Source: Streptomyces sp. HNM0575
GTDB lineage: Bacteria; Actinomycetota; Actinomycetes; Streptomycetales; Streptomycetaceae
Direction: 5' to 3'
Length of the DNA: 64,000 nucleotides
NCBI RefSeq assembly: GCF_012726265.1
Contig: NZ_JAASAG010000002.1
Coordinates: forward strand, 248,001 to 312,000
Shown here: piece after piece, positions 7,742-16,196 of the stretch
Layout of the letters: each line of letters starts with the position of its first letter
How positions within the stretch are numbered: position 1 is the stretch's first letter
Program-made: the position numbers and the translations under genes
The notes under the pieces: generated by a model
What the model was told of the DNA's origin: nothing
Seen by the model: the letters and a program-made list of their open reading frames with translations, nothing else
Database searches by the model: none

Positions 7742-9190
7742 ATGTCTGATCTTCCCCGTAAGGCAGTCACGCGTACGGCCAAACTGGCCGCACTGCCGCT
7801 GGGGTTCGCCGGGCGCTCCGCGTGGGGCATCGGCAAGCGGATCGGAGGGCTCTCCGCGGAACTCGTCGGTCACGATCTTCAACGCCGCACAGCGGAGCAG
7901 CTGTTCAAGGTGCTCGGGGAGCTGAAGGGCGGCGCCATGAAGTTCGGGCAGGCGCTCTCGGTCTTCGAGTCGGCGCTCCCGGAGGAGATAGCCGGCCCGT
8001 ACAGGGCGACGCTGACGAAGCTCCAGGAAGCGGCTCCACCCATGCCGACCAGCACGGTCCACGAGGTGCTGGCCGAGCAGATGGGAGAGGACTGGCTCGA
8101 ACTCTTCCAGGAATTCGACGACATGCCGTCCGCGGCGGCGTCGATCGGGCAGGTGCACCATGCCGTCTGGCACGACGGGCGCGAGGTCGCCGTGAAGGTG
8201 CAGTATCCGGGAGCGGGCGAGGCGCTGGTCTCGGACCTGACTCAACTCGGCCGGTTCGTACGGATGCTGGGGCCGCTGATCCCGGGCATGGACATCAAGC
8301 CGCTGGTCTCCGAGCTGCGGGACCGGGTCACCGAGGAACTGGACTACGGCCTGGAGTCGGAGGCCCAGAGGCTCTACGCGGAGGAGTTCGCCGACGATCC
8401 GGACGTCGTGATCCCCGACGTGGTGCACCAGTGCGAGCAGGTGCTGGTGACGGAGTGGATGGACGGAGTGCCGCTCGCCGAGGTCATATCCGAGGGCACC
8501 GAGGAAGAGCGGGACCGTGCGGGGCAGTTGCTGGCCCGGTTCCTCTGCTCGGGCACGGCTCGTACGGGGCTGCTGCACGCGGACCCCCACCCCGGCAACT
8601 TCCGTCTCCTGCCCGCGGAAGAGCCCGACGAGGGCGGCGAATGGCGGCTGGGGGTGATGGACTTCGGCACCGTGGACCGGCTTCCCGGAGGTCTGCCGCC
8701 CACGATCGGGACGGCGTTGCGGATGGTCATCGACGGTGAGGCCGACGCCGTCTACGACTTGCTGTGCTCGGAGGGGTTCGTGAAGGAGTCCATCGAGCTG
8801 GAGCCGTCAGCGGTGCTGGAGTATCTGGTGCCCGTCATAGAGCCGGCGCGGGCGGATTCCTTCCACTTCCACCGGGGCTGGATGCGGGAGCAGGCGGCGC
8901 GGATCGCCGATCCCCGTTCGCCCGCACACCAGTTGGGCAAGCAGCTCAATCTGCCCCCGTCGTATCTGCTCATACACAGGGTCACGCTCAGCACCATCGG
9001 AGTGCTGTGTCAGCTGGGGGCGACGGTGCGGATGCGGGAGGAGATGGAGGCCTGGGTCCCGGGCTTCATCGAGGACCAGGACGGGGTCGAGGACGTGGAC
9101 CGAGTCGAGGAACTGGACGGGGTCGACGAGGAATCCCCGGAGACCGGCGAGGAGGACGACTCCCCGGCGGAAGCCGGGACGCCTGCCTGA
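7742..9190 (+). CDS. ABC1/AarF family atypical kinase
   Basis: A 482-residue UbiB/ABC1-type kinase-like protein. The family signature KFGQALS is present as GGAMKFGQALSVF. Downstream are AAASIGQVHHAVWHDGREVAVKVQYP (split by the glycine-rich A-rich loop), ELDYGLESEAQR, the catalytic-loop HADPHPGNF, and the metal-binding DFG as MDFGTVDRLP. The C-terminus is a 45-residue acidic tail, not part of the fold. The Shine-Dalgarno GGAGGGG lies just before the ATG at 7742. The gene is adjacent to wblC as its homologue (Rv3197) is in mycobacteria, where it belongs to the WhiB7 region. Its substrate is unknown. Confidence 0.93.
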   Translation: MSDLPRKAVTRTAKLAALPLGFAGRSAWGIGKRIGGLSAELVGHDLQRRTAEQLFKVLGELKGGAMKFGQALSVFESALPEEIAGPYRATLTKLQEAAPPMPTSTVHEVLAEQMGEDWLELFQEFDDMPSAAASIGQVHHAVWHDGREVAVKVQYPGAGEALVSDLTQLGRFVRMLGPLIPGMDIKPLVSELRDRVTEELDYGLESEAQRLYAEEFADDPDVVIPDVVHQCEQVLVTEWMDGVPLAEVISEGTEEERDRAGQLLARFLCSGTARTGLLHADPHPGNFRLLPAEEPDEGGEWRLGVMDFGTVDRLPGGLPPTIGTALRMVIDGEADAVYDLLCSEGFVKESIELEPSAVLEYLVPVIEPARADSFHFHRGWMREQAARIADPRSPAHQLGKQLNLPPSYLLIHRVTLSTIGVLCQLGATVRMREEMEAWVPGFIEDQDGVEDVDRVEELDGVDEESPETGEEDDSPAEAGTPA

Positions 9191-9208
9191 CGGGCGGAGT
9201 TCACAACT

Positions 9209-9260
9209 GCCCGGCGCGCGCCGGGCACGAGCAGGCAGCGCCCCGCCACACACGGCGGGG
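9209..9260. terminator. two strong hairpins between convergent genes
   Basis: A perfect 18-base palindrome at 9209-9226 is followed by a second hairpin at 9241-9260 (CCCCGCC, loop ACACAC, GGCGGGG). They separate the ABC1 kinase gene from the convergent wblC unit. There is no clean T-run on either side, so termination efficiency is a guess. Confidence 0.5.
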
Positions 9261-9371
9261 AGCCGAGGCGTACGGCCCCGGCTCCCCTCACTCTTCGGTT
9301 GTCTCGCTCAACGACCGGCACATCCGCACCGGCACGTTCACATGGCCGGCTCTCTCAGATGAGCCGCTCGT

Positions 9372-9695
9372 TCACTGCATGACCGCCATGGCCAGCGCTC
9401 TGCGGGCGCGCAGCGAGGCACGCTCGGCGCGGCGCTGGAGGCGGCGGGCCGAAGTGATGCGCAGAGCCCTGCGTTCGGATTCGGCCTCTTGCAGACGGTC
9501 GTTCATATGAGCCCGGGCCAGGGACTCTGGCATGAGTTGCATTTGTCGTGTCCTGTTCTGACGCGCGGAGTTGGCGTCGATACCTGTGTGGGTCCGGGTC
9601 TCGGATTCGGATGTCATCGTCGGGTCCTGCTTCGGAAGGGGACGCTGCTGCGGATCGCGCGTCGTCGGGCGGTCGATCGTGCCTGCGGTGTTCAT
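9372..9695 (-). CDS. basic hypothetical protein coupled to wblC
   Basis: A 107-residue protein with a Ser/Thr/Arg-rich N-terminal half and a highly charged C-terminal half (RLQEAESERRALRITSARR followed by RRAERASLRARRA), predicted to be a long basic helix. The ATG at 9695 overlaps the wblC stop as ATGA, which suggests translational coupling. An alternative start is MTSESET at 9617, which has GCAGGA upstream, and a still shorter start is MQLMPES. I recognise no family. Its coupling to WblC is the best clue to a role in the antibiotic stress response, but that is only inference. Confidence 0.6.
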   Translation of the reverse strand: MNTAGTIDRPTTRDPQQRPLPKQDPTMTSESETRTHTGIDANSARQNRTRQMQLMPESLARAHMNDRLQEAESERRALRITSARRLQRRAERASLRARRALAMAVMQ

Positions 9696-10057
9696 GCCGT
9701 GACCGGGTTCTTGCGGGGACGGCCACGCGGCCTCTTGCGGGGCACGACCACGCCCTGGACGAACAGCTCGCCTCCCCAGACGCCCCAGGGCTCACGGCGG
9801 TCCTTGGCGCCTGCGAGGCAGGCCTCACGCAGCGGACAGGTCTGGCACAGCGTCTTCGCGTACTCGACGTCGGCAGGGGCCTCGGCGAAGAAGACCTCCG
9901 GGTCGTAGGAGCGACAGGGCACGGTGACACCGAGCCGCTCGATGGCTTCGTCGAGCTCGGTGAGCGTGATCAGCGGGGCGGTCACGAGATCCTCCGTGGT
10001 GGCGTCAGGCGGCATCAGGTCTGTCGTGGGTGACGGGGTGTGCGTATCGGGGTGCAC
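9692..10057 (-). CDS. wblC: WhiB7-type transcriptional regulator WblC
   Basis: A 121-residue iron-sulfur WhiB-like factor that, in Streptomyces and mycobacteria, activates intrinsic resistance to ribosome-targeting antibiotics with the principal sigma factor. Four cluster cysteines are seen: VPCRSYD, then CQTC and REAC in the second motif. The G[VI]WGG turn appears as EPWGVWGGELF, and the C-terminal AT-hook reads RKRPRGRPRKN, which separates WhiB7/WblC from other Wbl proteins. The GTG start at 10057 has GAGGAA eight bases upstream. The gene is preceded by a 91-codon leader ORF and an intrinsic terminator at 10129-10161, so expression is probably controlled by transcription attenuation. Confidence 0.95.
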   Translation of the reverse strand: MHPDTHTPSPTTDLMPPDATTEDLVTAPLITLTELDEAIERLGVTVPCRSYDPEVFFAEAPADVEYAKTLCQTCPLREACLAGAKDRREPWGVWGGELFVQGVVVPRKRPRGRPRKNPVTA

Positions 10058-10117
10058 TACCGGTTCCTCGTCTGTCGATGTCTGTTGTCTTGTCGGCCCG
10101 GCTGGTGGCCGGGCGGG

Positions 10118-10161
10118 GGCAAACAGAAGGGCCGCGGATCCCTGTGTGGGTTCCGCGGCCC
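10118..10161 (-). terminator. intrinsic terminator/attenuator upstream of wblC
   Basis: On the minus strand a GC-rich stem (GGGCCGCGGAACC paired with GGATCCGCGGCCC, one mismatch, 7-base loop) spans 10161 to 10129 and is followed by TTCTGTTTG. It lies between the leader ORF stop (10189) and the wblC start (10057). The bases TCCAGGG at its 5-prime edge (10165-10159) are perfectly complementary to CCCTGGA at 10209-10203, inside the last codons of the leader ORF, giving a possible anti-terminator. WhiB7 genes are known to be controlled this way in actinobacteria; the details here are read from the sequence. Confidence 0.8.
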
Positions 10162-10188
10162 TGGAAGGTGCCGACCTGATCTCGCCGA

Positions 10189-10464
10189 TCAGGCTGGATC
10201 TCTCCAGGGTTCGAGCCCACGGAAGGCCCACATCGGGTTGTGCTTCGTCTTCTGGCTGCCATCGCCGACACCAGCGGGCGCGAGCGCAATGGCGTAGGCC
10301 GCTGCCGGCGCCACTGCTGCCGCTACCTCGAGTGCCGTCGCCGGTCGCTTGCCGGCGCCGGGGGCGACGCGGGACAGACCCGTGCCATCGACCCGGGATC
10401 CGAGCAGGCAAGAGGCGACGACCGAGCGGTCGGTCATCTTGGTGGTGGTAATGAAGTCGATCAC
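10189..10464 (-). CDS. wblC leader ORF (upstream ORF, 91 aa)
   Basis: A 91-codon ORF in the wblC leader. The GTG at 10464 has an excellent AGAGGAGGCG Shine-Dalgarno nine bases upstream. The peptide begins VIDFITTTKMTDRSV, contains an Ala-rich hydrophobic middle (AAAVAPAAAYAIALAPAG), and ends in a Trp/Pro-containing tail (NPMWAFRGLEPWRDPA). The TGA lies 27 bases before the attenuator stem. Upstream ORFs act as sensors of ribosome stalling for whiB7 genes: slowed translation allows an anti-terminator to form. The protein product is probably not functional in itself. Whether the annotated start or a downstream in-frame one is used cannot be decided. Confidence 0.7.
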   Translation of the reverse strand: MIDFITTTKMTDRSVVASCLLGSRVDGTGLSRVAPGAGKRPATALEVAAAVAPAAAYAIALAPAGVGDGSQKTKHNPMWAFRGLEPWRDPA

Positions 10465-10613
10465 TGGGCTCGCCTCCTCTCGGCGACTCGGGGGACCGGC
10501 CGGGGCCGATCCGCAAACGTGCAAGAGTCAGTACAGCATGGATGGGTTGGAGCGGAAAGCCCCCGCCCTGTCCACGTCCGGAAGGCTATGGGGCTCCGGA
10601 CAGCGGGCGCAAA
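10465..10613 (-). promoter_or_regulatory. wblC promoter region
   Basis: Between the leader ORF and uvrD2. A possible minus-strand promoter is TTTCCG, 17 bases, TGTACT (centre near 10545). An AT-rich patch at 10609-10625 overlaps the end of uvrD2. WhiB7-type promoters usually carry an AT-rich patch directly before the -35 element; here the patch is too far away for confidence. Confidence 0.35.
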
Positions 10614-12935
10614 CTATTTTTCCGCCGTCTCCGAAAAAGCTTCCGCGGCGGTGTCGGAGACATGTGCCGACGGCGCACCGTCAGTCCCATCCGCCCCTTC
10701 CTCACCGGGCGCCTCCGGCTCGTCGCCGGTCCCCAACTCCTCGCCGGCGCACAGCGCGAGGACGTCCGCCCCGAAGCGCTCCAGCTTGCGCCCGCCCACG
10801 CCGGAGATGCGCGAGAGAGCGGCATCGTCGCCGGGCACGGTCTCGGCGATCGCCATCAGGGTCTTGTCGGTGAAGACGCAGTACGCGGGCTGTCCGAGTT
10901 GCTTTGCCCGCTCCGAGCGCCATTCGCGCAGCCGCTCGTAGAGCGCCTCGTCCAGGTCCGAGGGGCATCCCTCGCAGCGCATCAGCTTCATCTCGCCGGG
11001 GTCCGTCAGCGAGCGCCCGCACACCCGGCAGCGGACGGGTCCGCGGCGCTTGCGCGAGCGGCTTCCGGAAGCGCCCCCTCGCTCGATGCCGCCCCGGCCG
11101 CCTGGCCCGCCTCCCGCGCCGGCCGGCGAGGAACCCGGCCGCAGCCCGTTGAGGAAGCGGCTCGGGCGGCGTCCGCCGCGGCCACCGGGCGAACGCGACA
11201 GCGCCCAGGAGAGGTGGAGATGGACGCGGGCCCGGGTGACGCCGACGTAGAGCAGCCGCCGCTCCTCCTCGATCTGGGCGTCGCTCTTGGCGTGGGTGAT
11301 CGGCATCATGCCCTCGGTGAGGCCCACCAGGAACACCGCGTCCCATTCGAGGCCCTTGGCCGAGTGGAGCGATGCGAGCGTGACGCCCTCGACGGTCGGA
11401 GCGTGCTGGGCGTTGGCGCGCTCGTCCAGCTCCGCGACGAAGTCGGAGAGCGTGGGCTCCTCACGGGCCGCGGCGGAACGCCCGGCGGAGAGGGCTTCGG
11501 CCAGCCGCACCAGAGCCATCAGGGACTCCCAGCGGTCGCGGACGGCGCCCGAGCCCGCGGGCGGCTCGTCCGTCCACCCCTTGCCGCTGAGGACCGCACG
11601 CACCTGGGAGGGAAGGCCGACGGCACCGTCGAGCAGGGAGTCGTTGCCCCCGAAGCGGGCCGCGCTGCGCAGCGCGACACCGGCCTCGCGGACCTCGGGC
11701 CGCTCGAAGAACCGCTCGGCGCCGCGGAGTTGATAGGGCACACCGGCGTCGACGAGGGCCTGCTCATAGACCTCGGACTGGGCGTTGATGCGGTAGAGCA
11801 CCGCGATACGGCTGGGCGCGGTGCCCGCGTCGACGAGTTTGCGGATCTGCCGGGCGGTGCCCTCGGCCTCGGAGGGCTCGTCCCCGTACTCCGTGTAGAC
11901 CGGCTCGGGGCCCGCCTCGCGCTGGGAGACCAGCTCCAGCCGGTGCTCGGCGGCGCGGCCGGCGGCCTGGGCGAGCAGGCCGTTCGCCAGGTGCACGACC
12001 TGGGGTGTCGAGCGATAGTCCCGTACGAGCTTCACGACCGTGGCCTGAGGGTGGCGGGTGCGGAAGTCGAGGAGATGGTCAGGGGTGGCGCCGGTGAAGG
12101 AGTAGATCGTCTGGCTGGCGTCGCCGACGACGCAGAGGCTGTCGCGGTCGCCGAGCCACAGCTCCAGAAGCCGCTGCTGGAGGGGGCTGACGTCCTGGTA
12201 CTCGTCGACGACGAAGTGCTGGTACTGCGCGCGCACCCGGTCGGCGATGTCCGGACGGTCCTGAAGGACGCCGACCGTCAGCAGCAGCACGTCCTCGAAG
12301 TCCATCGCCGAGCGCTCACGCTTGAGCTGCTCATAGAGCCCGAAGACCTTCGCCGTCTCCGCGGGGTCGCGCGGAGGGACGCGGCCCGACTTGGCGATCA
12401 TGGCCGGATAGTCCTCCGGCACGGTCTGCGTCAGCTTCGACCACTCGATCTCCCCTGTGAGATCCCGGAGTTCACTCCGGTCCAGGCGGAGCCGGCAGCG
12501 GGCGGCGGCCTCCGCGACGAGCTGCACCTTCCGCTCCAGCAGTCTCGGCAGCTCGCCCCCGACCGCGCGCGGCCAGAAGAACTGGAGCTGCCGCAGCGCC
12601 GCCGAGTGGAACGTGCGGGCCTGCACGCCCCCCGCGCCCAGCTGCCGCAGCCGCCCGCGCATCTCCCCCGCCGCCCTGTTGGTGAACGTGACGGCGAGCA
12701 CGCCCGCGGGGGGCAGGATCCCCGCGCGCACCCCGTACGCGATGCGGTGCGTGATCGCGCGCGTCTTGCCCGTGCCCGCGCCGGCGAGCACGCACACCGG
12801 CCCCCGCAGCGTCGTCGCCACCTCGCGCTGCTCGGGGTCGAGCCCCTCCAGCACCGCGTCCGCGTCGCGCGGCGGCCCGGCGAAGGCGGCCTGCTCGGAG
12901 TGGGAGAAGAGAGTGGAGTCAGTGGCTGCTGTCAC
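10614..12935 (-). CDS. uvrD2: ATP-dependent DNA helicase UvrD2
   Basis: A 773-residue superfamily 1A helicase that unwinds DNA 3-prime to 5-prime. Motif I is AGAGTGKT (about residue 50) and motif II is DEYQD (FVVDEYQDVSPLQQ). Motif III/IV regions follow (GDASQTIYSF), then YRSTPQ, and motif VI VGVTRARVHLHL. Distinctive of UvrD2 are a tetracysteine module (CRVCG and CEGC, about residues 635-655) and a C-terminal HRDC domain (about 668-728). The family length fits. The GTG at 12935 is the start. The neighbouring mycoredoxin gene repeats the mycobacterial order. Confidence 0.95.
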   Translation of the reverse strand: MTAATDSTLFSHSEQAAFAGPPRDADAVLEGLDPEQREVATTLRGPVCVLAGAGTGKTRAITHRIAYGVRAGILPPAGVLAVTFTNRAAGEMRGRLRQLGAGGVQARTFHSAALRQLQFFWPRAVGGELPRLLERKVQLVAEAAARCRLRLDRSELRDLTGEIEWSKLTQTVPEDYPAMIAKSGRVPPRDPAETAKVFGLYEQLKRERSAMDFEDVLLLTVGVLQDRPDIADRVRAQYQHFVVDEYQDVSPLQQRLLELWLGDRDSLCVVGDASQTIYSFTGATPDHLLDFRTRHPQATVVKLVRDYRSTPQVVHLANGLLAQAAGRAAEHRLELVSQREAGPEPVYTEYGDEPSEAEGTARQIRKLVDAGTAPSRIAVLYRINAQSEVYEQALVDAGVPYQLRGAERFFERPEVREAGVALRSAARFGGNDSLLDGAVGLPSQVRAVLSGKGWTDEPPAGSGAVRDRWESLMALVRLAEALSAGRSAAAREEPTLSDFVAELDERANAQHAPTVEGVTLASLHSAKGLEWDAVFLVGLTEGMMPITHAKSDAQIEEERRLLYVGVTRARVHLHLSWALSRSPGGRGGRRPSRFLNGLRPGSSPAGAGGGPGGRGGIERGGASGSRSRKRRGPVRCRVCGRSLTDPGEMKLMRCEGCPSDLDEALYERLREWRSERAKQLGQPAYCVFTDKTLMAIAETVPGDDAALSRISGVGGRKLERFGADVLALCAGEELGTGDEPEAPGEEGADGTDGAPSAHVSDTAAEAFSETAEK

Positions 12936-13278
12936 CCCGCCATGCTGCCAGGTCGCACGAGACGGGCGGGACGGTTGTCCACAGCCGGTCCCGGATCGTC
13001 ATACGACACTCACGGAACTCACGGAGTCCTGTGTTCCAGCCTGGAGTTCCGGCCAGGAGTTCCAGAGCCCCGAACTCCGGCCCGGAGTTCCAGAGCCCCG
13101 AAGCCGCGGAGTCCCCGAGCCGCCGCCACCGCTTCCCGCTCCCCGCTCCCCACTCCCCACGGAACGCCCCCGCACCCGCACCCGCGCTGTCACCCGCGAC
13201 CCCGCGCAGGGCCCGGGAATGGTCCCGCCCGTTCACACGTTCCCCTGTCACCAACGGACATGAAGGAGCTCAGGACCC
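12936..13278. promoter_or_regulatory. divergent region with 28-bp period repeat and palindrome
   Basis: No gene seen. A 19-base word beginning GGAGTTCCAGAGCCCCGAA occurs at 13056-13074 and 13084-13102 (28-base period). Between the copies, GAACTCCGG (13072-13080) and CCGGAGTTC (13082-13090) form a near-perfect palindrome. The region must hold the divergent promoters of uvrD2 and mrx1, and the palindrome could be an operator. Confidence 0.4.
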
Positions 13279-13521
13279 ATGACGGGAAACGTGACGATGT
13301 ACAGCACCACGTGGTGCGGCTACTGCCGTCGGCTGAAGGGCCAGATGGACCGCGCGGGCATCCCGTACACCGAGATCAACATCGAGCACGACCCGGAGTC
13401 CGCCGACTTCGTGGAGAAGGCCAACAACGGCAACCAGACCGTGCCGACGGTGCTCTTCCCCGACGGGAGCACGCTCACCAACCCCTCGCTCGCGCAGGTC
13501 AAGGAGAAGGTCGGCGCCTGA
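13279..13521 (+). CDS. mrx1: mycoredoxin
   Basis: An 80-residue glutaredoxin-like protein that reduces mixed disulfides with mycothiol, the actinobacterial thiol. The active site is STTWCGYCRRLK (CGYC at residues 13-16). The cis-proline loop is TVPTVLFPDG, and the C-terminal helix begins NPSLAQVKEKV. The Shine-Dalgarno AAGGAG lies 10 bases before the ATG. Its position next to uvrD2 matches Rv3198A beside Rv3198c. Confidence 0.95.
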   Translation: MTGNVTMYSTTWCGYCRRLKGQMDRAGIPYTEINIEHDPESADFVEKANNGNQTVPTVLFPDGSTLTNPSLAQVKEKVGA

Positions 13522-13637
13522 GCCCACCGCGGACCGGTGCCGCGGCCCCGTACGGGCGGACCCCCATGCCCGCCCGCGCCGCGGCGCCTGGTCGTGAGCC
13601 CCGCGCCGCAGCGCTCACGCGCCCCCCGGCCCGCGCC

Positions 13638-14666
13638 TCACCGCCCGGGCCGGGGCAGCGGCTCCCCGTACCAGTGCTCCACAAGGCGTGATGCGATCGA
13701 GATGCCGGAAGGCGGCAGCACCTCCCCGGACGCGAACGCGTCCCTGAGGTCCTCGCGGGAGAACCAGCGGGCCTCCTCGATCTCGTCCCCGTCCACCCGG
13801 ATCTCGGGCGACGTGGCACGCGCCATGAAGCCCAGCATCAGGCTCGCGGGGAACGGCCAGGGCTGGCTGGCCACGTAGTCGACGGAGCCCACCGTGACAC
13901 CGGCCTCCTCCGCGACCTCCCTGACCACGGCGGCCTCCAGCGACTCCCCCGGCTCGACGAATCCCGCGAGCGTCGAGAAGCGGCCCTCGGGCCAGTGGAC
14001 CTGACGGCCCAGCAGCGCACGGTCCTTCTCATCCGTAACGAGCATGATCACGGCAGGGTCGGTACGGGGATAGTGCTCGGCGCCGCAGGCCGGGCAGCGG
14101 CGCAGGTGTCCGGCCGCGGCGATGACCGTGCGTTCGCCGCAGCGCGAGCAGAAGCGGTGTGTGCGCTGCCAGTTCTCCAGGCCGACGGCGTGTGCCATGA
14201 GTTCGGCGTCGCGCGGGCCGAGCAGCACTCCGGCCTCGCGCAGCCCGGCGGGGCGCGCGATGTCGTCCATGCGGCCCGGCAGCGCGTCCTTCTGGAGCGC
14301 GAAGTAGCGGATGCCTTCCGCGTCGACGCCGAGGAAGTATCTGTGGGCCTCGGTGAAGGGCGCGTCGAACGACGGCATCATGACCAGCTCCGTGCTGCCC
14401 TCGCCGTCCTCCTCGATCAGCGCCTGACCGCCGGAGACCACGAACACCCGTGTCGTCGGGTGGCTCCAGGCCGCTGCCAGCCACGCCTCGTCCATGCGGT
14501 GGTGCGCGGCGCGGTCGATGCCGCCGGTCGGGGTGAGGGAGATCGGGCGGTCTTCACCTGTGCCGTCGCCTGTACCGGTGCCGGTGCCTGTGCCGTCCGC
14601 GGGGCTCCCGGCGCGGGCGTCCGCGCCGGCGCCGGAAGTTGCGGTCGAGTCGGTCCGAGTCGTCAC
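13638..14666 (-). CDS. nudC: NAD(+) diphosphatase / NADH pyrophosphatase NudC
   Basis: A 342-residue zinc-containing NUDIX enzyme that hydrolyses NADH to NMNH and AMP and can remove NAD caps from RNA. A zinc ribbon is seen as FCSRCG and RRCPACG (about residues 175-195). The Nudix box runs GFVEPGESLEAA to REVAEEAGV, and the substrate-specific SQPWPFP motif follows about 20 residues later. The first 45 residues are a GTGTGTG-rich variable tail. The GTG at 14666 lies ten bases before the stop of the M20 peptidase gene. Confidence 0.95.
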   Translation of the reverse strand: MTTRTDSTATSGAGADARAGSPADGTGTGTGTGDGTGEDRPISLTPTGGIDRAAHHRMDEAWLAAAWSHPTTRVFVVSGGQALIEEDGEGSTELVMMPSFDAPFTEAHRYFLGVDAEGIRYFALQKDALPGRMDDIARPAGLREAGVLLGPRDAELMAHAVGLENWQRTHRFCSRCGERTVIAAAGHLRRCPACGAEHYPRTDPAVIMLVTDEKDRALLGRQVHWPEGRFSTLAGFVEPGESLEAAVVREVAEEAGVTVGSVDYVASQPWPFPASLMLGFMARATSPEIRVDGDEIEEARWFSREDLRDAFASGEVLPPSGISIASRLVEHWYGEPLPRPGR

Positions 14667-14675
14667 TTCAGCTTT

Positions 14676-16118
14676 CTACTCCTCCTGCGACAGCACCTCG
14701 GTGGTGCGTGCTTCGGTGCTCCAGTGCTCCGCGAGGTCGCCCCAGAGGTACGCGGCCGCCTCGGCGCCCTTCGTCAGCAGGTCCAGGTCGACCTTCTCGT
14801 CCGGTGAGTGCCAGCCGTCCGCTGGCACCGAGATGCCCAGGAAGAGCACCGGCGCCCCCAGTACGTCCTGGAGATCCGCCGCGGGCCCGGACCCGCCCGC
14901 GCGCGTGAAGAGGACGCGCTGCCCGAAGGCCCGCTCCATCGACCGTACGACCGAGCGCAGCGCGGGATGGTCCAGCGGGGTCAGACAGGGACGGCTCACG
15001 CCCCAGAACGTCAGCTCGTGCCGGATCCCGTCGGGCAGGCTCCGCACGACCCACTCCCGGACCGCCTGCTGCACCTTCTCCGCGTCCTGACCGGCGACCA
15101 GCCGGAAGGAGAGCTTCAGTTGAGCGCGGGACGGGATGACGGTCTTGCTGCCCGGTCCCTGGTAGCCGCCGGCGATGCCGTTGACCTCGGCGGTCGGCCG
15201 GGCCCAGATGCGCTCGAGCGTGGTGTGCCCTTCCTCACCCAGGGCGGCGTGCGAGTGGGCCGTACGCAGCCAGGCGTCCTCGTCGAAGGGGAGCTCCGCG
15301 AAGAGTTCGCGCTCGCGGGGCGTCAGCTCCACGACGCCGTCGTAGAAGCCGGGGAGGGCCACTCGCCGCTCCTCGTCGTGCAGCGCCGCCGCCAGCCGCG
15401 CGGCCTCCGTGGCCGGGTTGGGGACGGCGCCGCCGAAGGAGCCGGAGTGGATGTCCTGGTCCGGCCCGTACAGGTCGATCTGGCAGTCGGTCAGGCCGCG
15501 CATGCCGGTGCAGACAGTCGGGGTCTCGCGGGACCACATGCCCGTGTCGGAGACGATCACCGCGTCGCACTCCAGCCGTGCCGCCTTCGTCCGCATCAGC
15601 TCCGGGAAGTGCGGCGATCCGGACTCCTCCTCGCCCTCCACGATCAGCTTGAGGTTCACGGCCGGGGACGTACGTCCCGTGGCGGCCAGGTGCGCCCGCA
15701 CGCCGAGGGTGTGGAAGAAGACCTGGCCCTTGTCGTCGGCCGCACCCCGCGCGTAGAGGCGGCCGTCGCGCTCCTCGGGGACGAACGGATCCGAGTGCCA
15801 GCCGTCGGAGCGGTCCGCGGGCTGCACGTCGTGGTGGCCGTAGACCAGCACGGTCGGCGCGCCCGTGTCGCCGGACGGCCACTCCCCGAAGACGGCGGGC
15901 CCGCCCTCGGTCTCCCAGACCTCGGTGACGGGGAAGCCCGTCTCCGCGAGCTTCCCGGCGAGCCAGTCCGCGCTGCGCCGCACGTCGGAGGCGCGCTCCG
16001 GGTCGGCGGACACGGACGGGATGCGCAGCCACTCCGCGAGGTCGTCGAGGAAGGCGGCGCGCCTGTCTTCGATGCAGGCCCGGACGGCGTCGTCCGGAGC
16101 TGCCGGGATGCTGCTCAT
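14676..16118 (-). CDS. M20/M25/M40 family dipeptidase
   Basis: A 480-residue metallopeptidase of the ArgE/DapE/ACY1/CPG2 superfamily, probably a cytosolic dipeptidase. Two-metal motifs are clear: YGHHDVQPAD (His ligand), ARGAADDKGQ (bridging Asp), EGEEESGS (catalytic Glu) and SDTGMWS. The C-terminal metal-binding segment is GGSGPAADLQDVLG. The ATG at 16118 is chosen because MSSIPAAPDD aligns with the family N-terminus and a TAGGCT box lies seven bases upstream. An upstream ATG at 16157 would add 13 residues. Confidence 0.92.
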   Translation of the reverse strand: MSSIPAAPDDAVRACIEDRRAAFLDDLAEWLRIPSVSADPERASDVRRSADWLAGKLAETGFPVTEVWETEGGPAVFGEWPSGDTGAPTVLVYGHHDVQPADRSDGWHSDPFVPEERDGRLYARGAADDKGQVFFHTLGVRAHLAATGRTSPAVNLKLIVEGEEESGSPHFPELMRTKAARLECDAVIVSDTGMWSRETPTVCTGMRGLTDCQIDLYGPDQDIHSGSFGGAVPNPATEAARLAAALHDEERRVALPGFYDGVVELTPRERELFAELPFDEDAWLRTAHSHAALGEEGHTTLERIWARPTAEVNGIAGGYQGPGSKTVIPSRAQLKLSFRLVAGQDAEKVQQAVREWVVRSLPDGIRHELTFWGVSRPCLTPLDHPALRSVVRSMERAFGQRVLFTRAGGSGPAADLQDVLGAPVLFLGISVPADGWHSPDEKVDLDLLTKGAEAAAYLWGDLAEHWSTEARTTEVLSQEE

Positions 16119-16125
16119 GCCGGGC

Positions 16126-16131
16126 AGCCTA
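16126..16131 (-). promoter_or_regulatory. -10 box of a putative leaderless promoter (M20 peptidase)
   Basis: TAGGCT on the minus strand ends seven bases before the ATG at 16118. Confidence 0.4.
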
Positions 16132-16196
16132 TCCGGCATACGGGGGACGGCTCCCATCCCGTGCCCGGCCGTCCCGTCAGCACCCCGTGCCTTCCG

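Noticed and set aside
10542..13691. Long open frame on the plus strand opposite uvrD2
   Set aside because: It is antisense to a complete helicase with all motifs and has only low-complexity Arg/Gly/Pro composition, as expected from GC-rich codon use.
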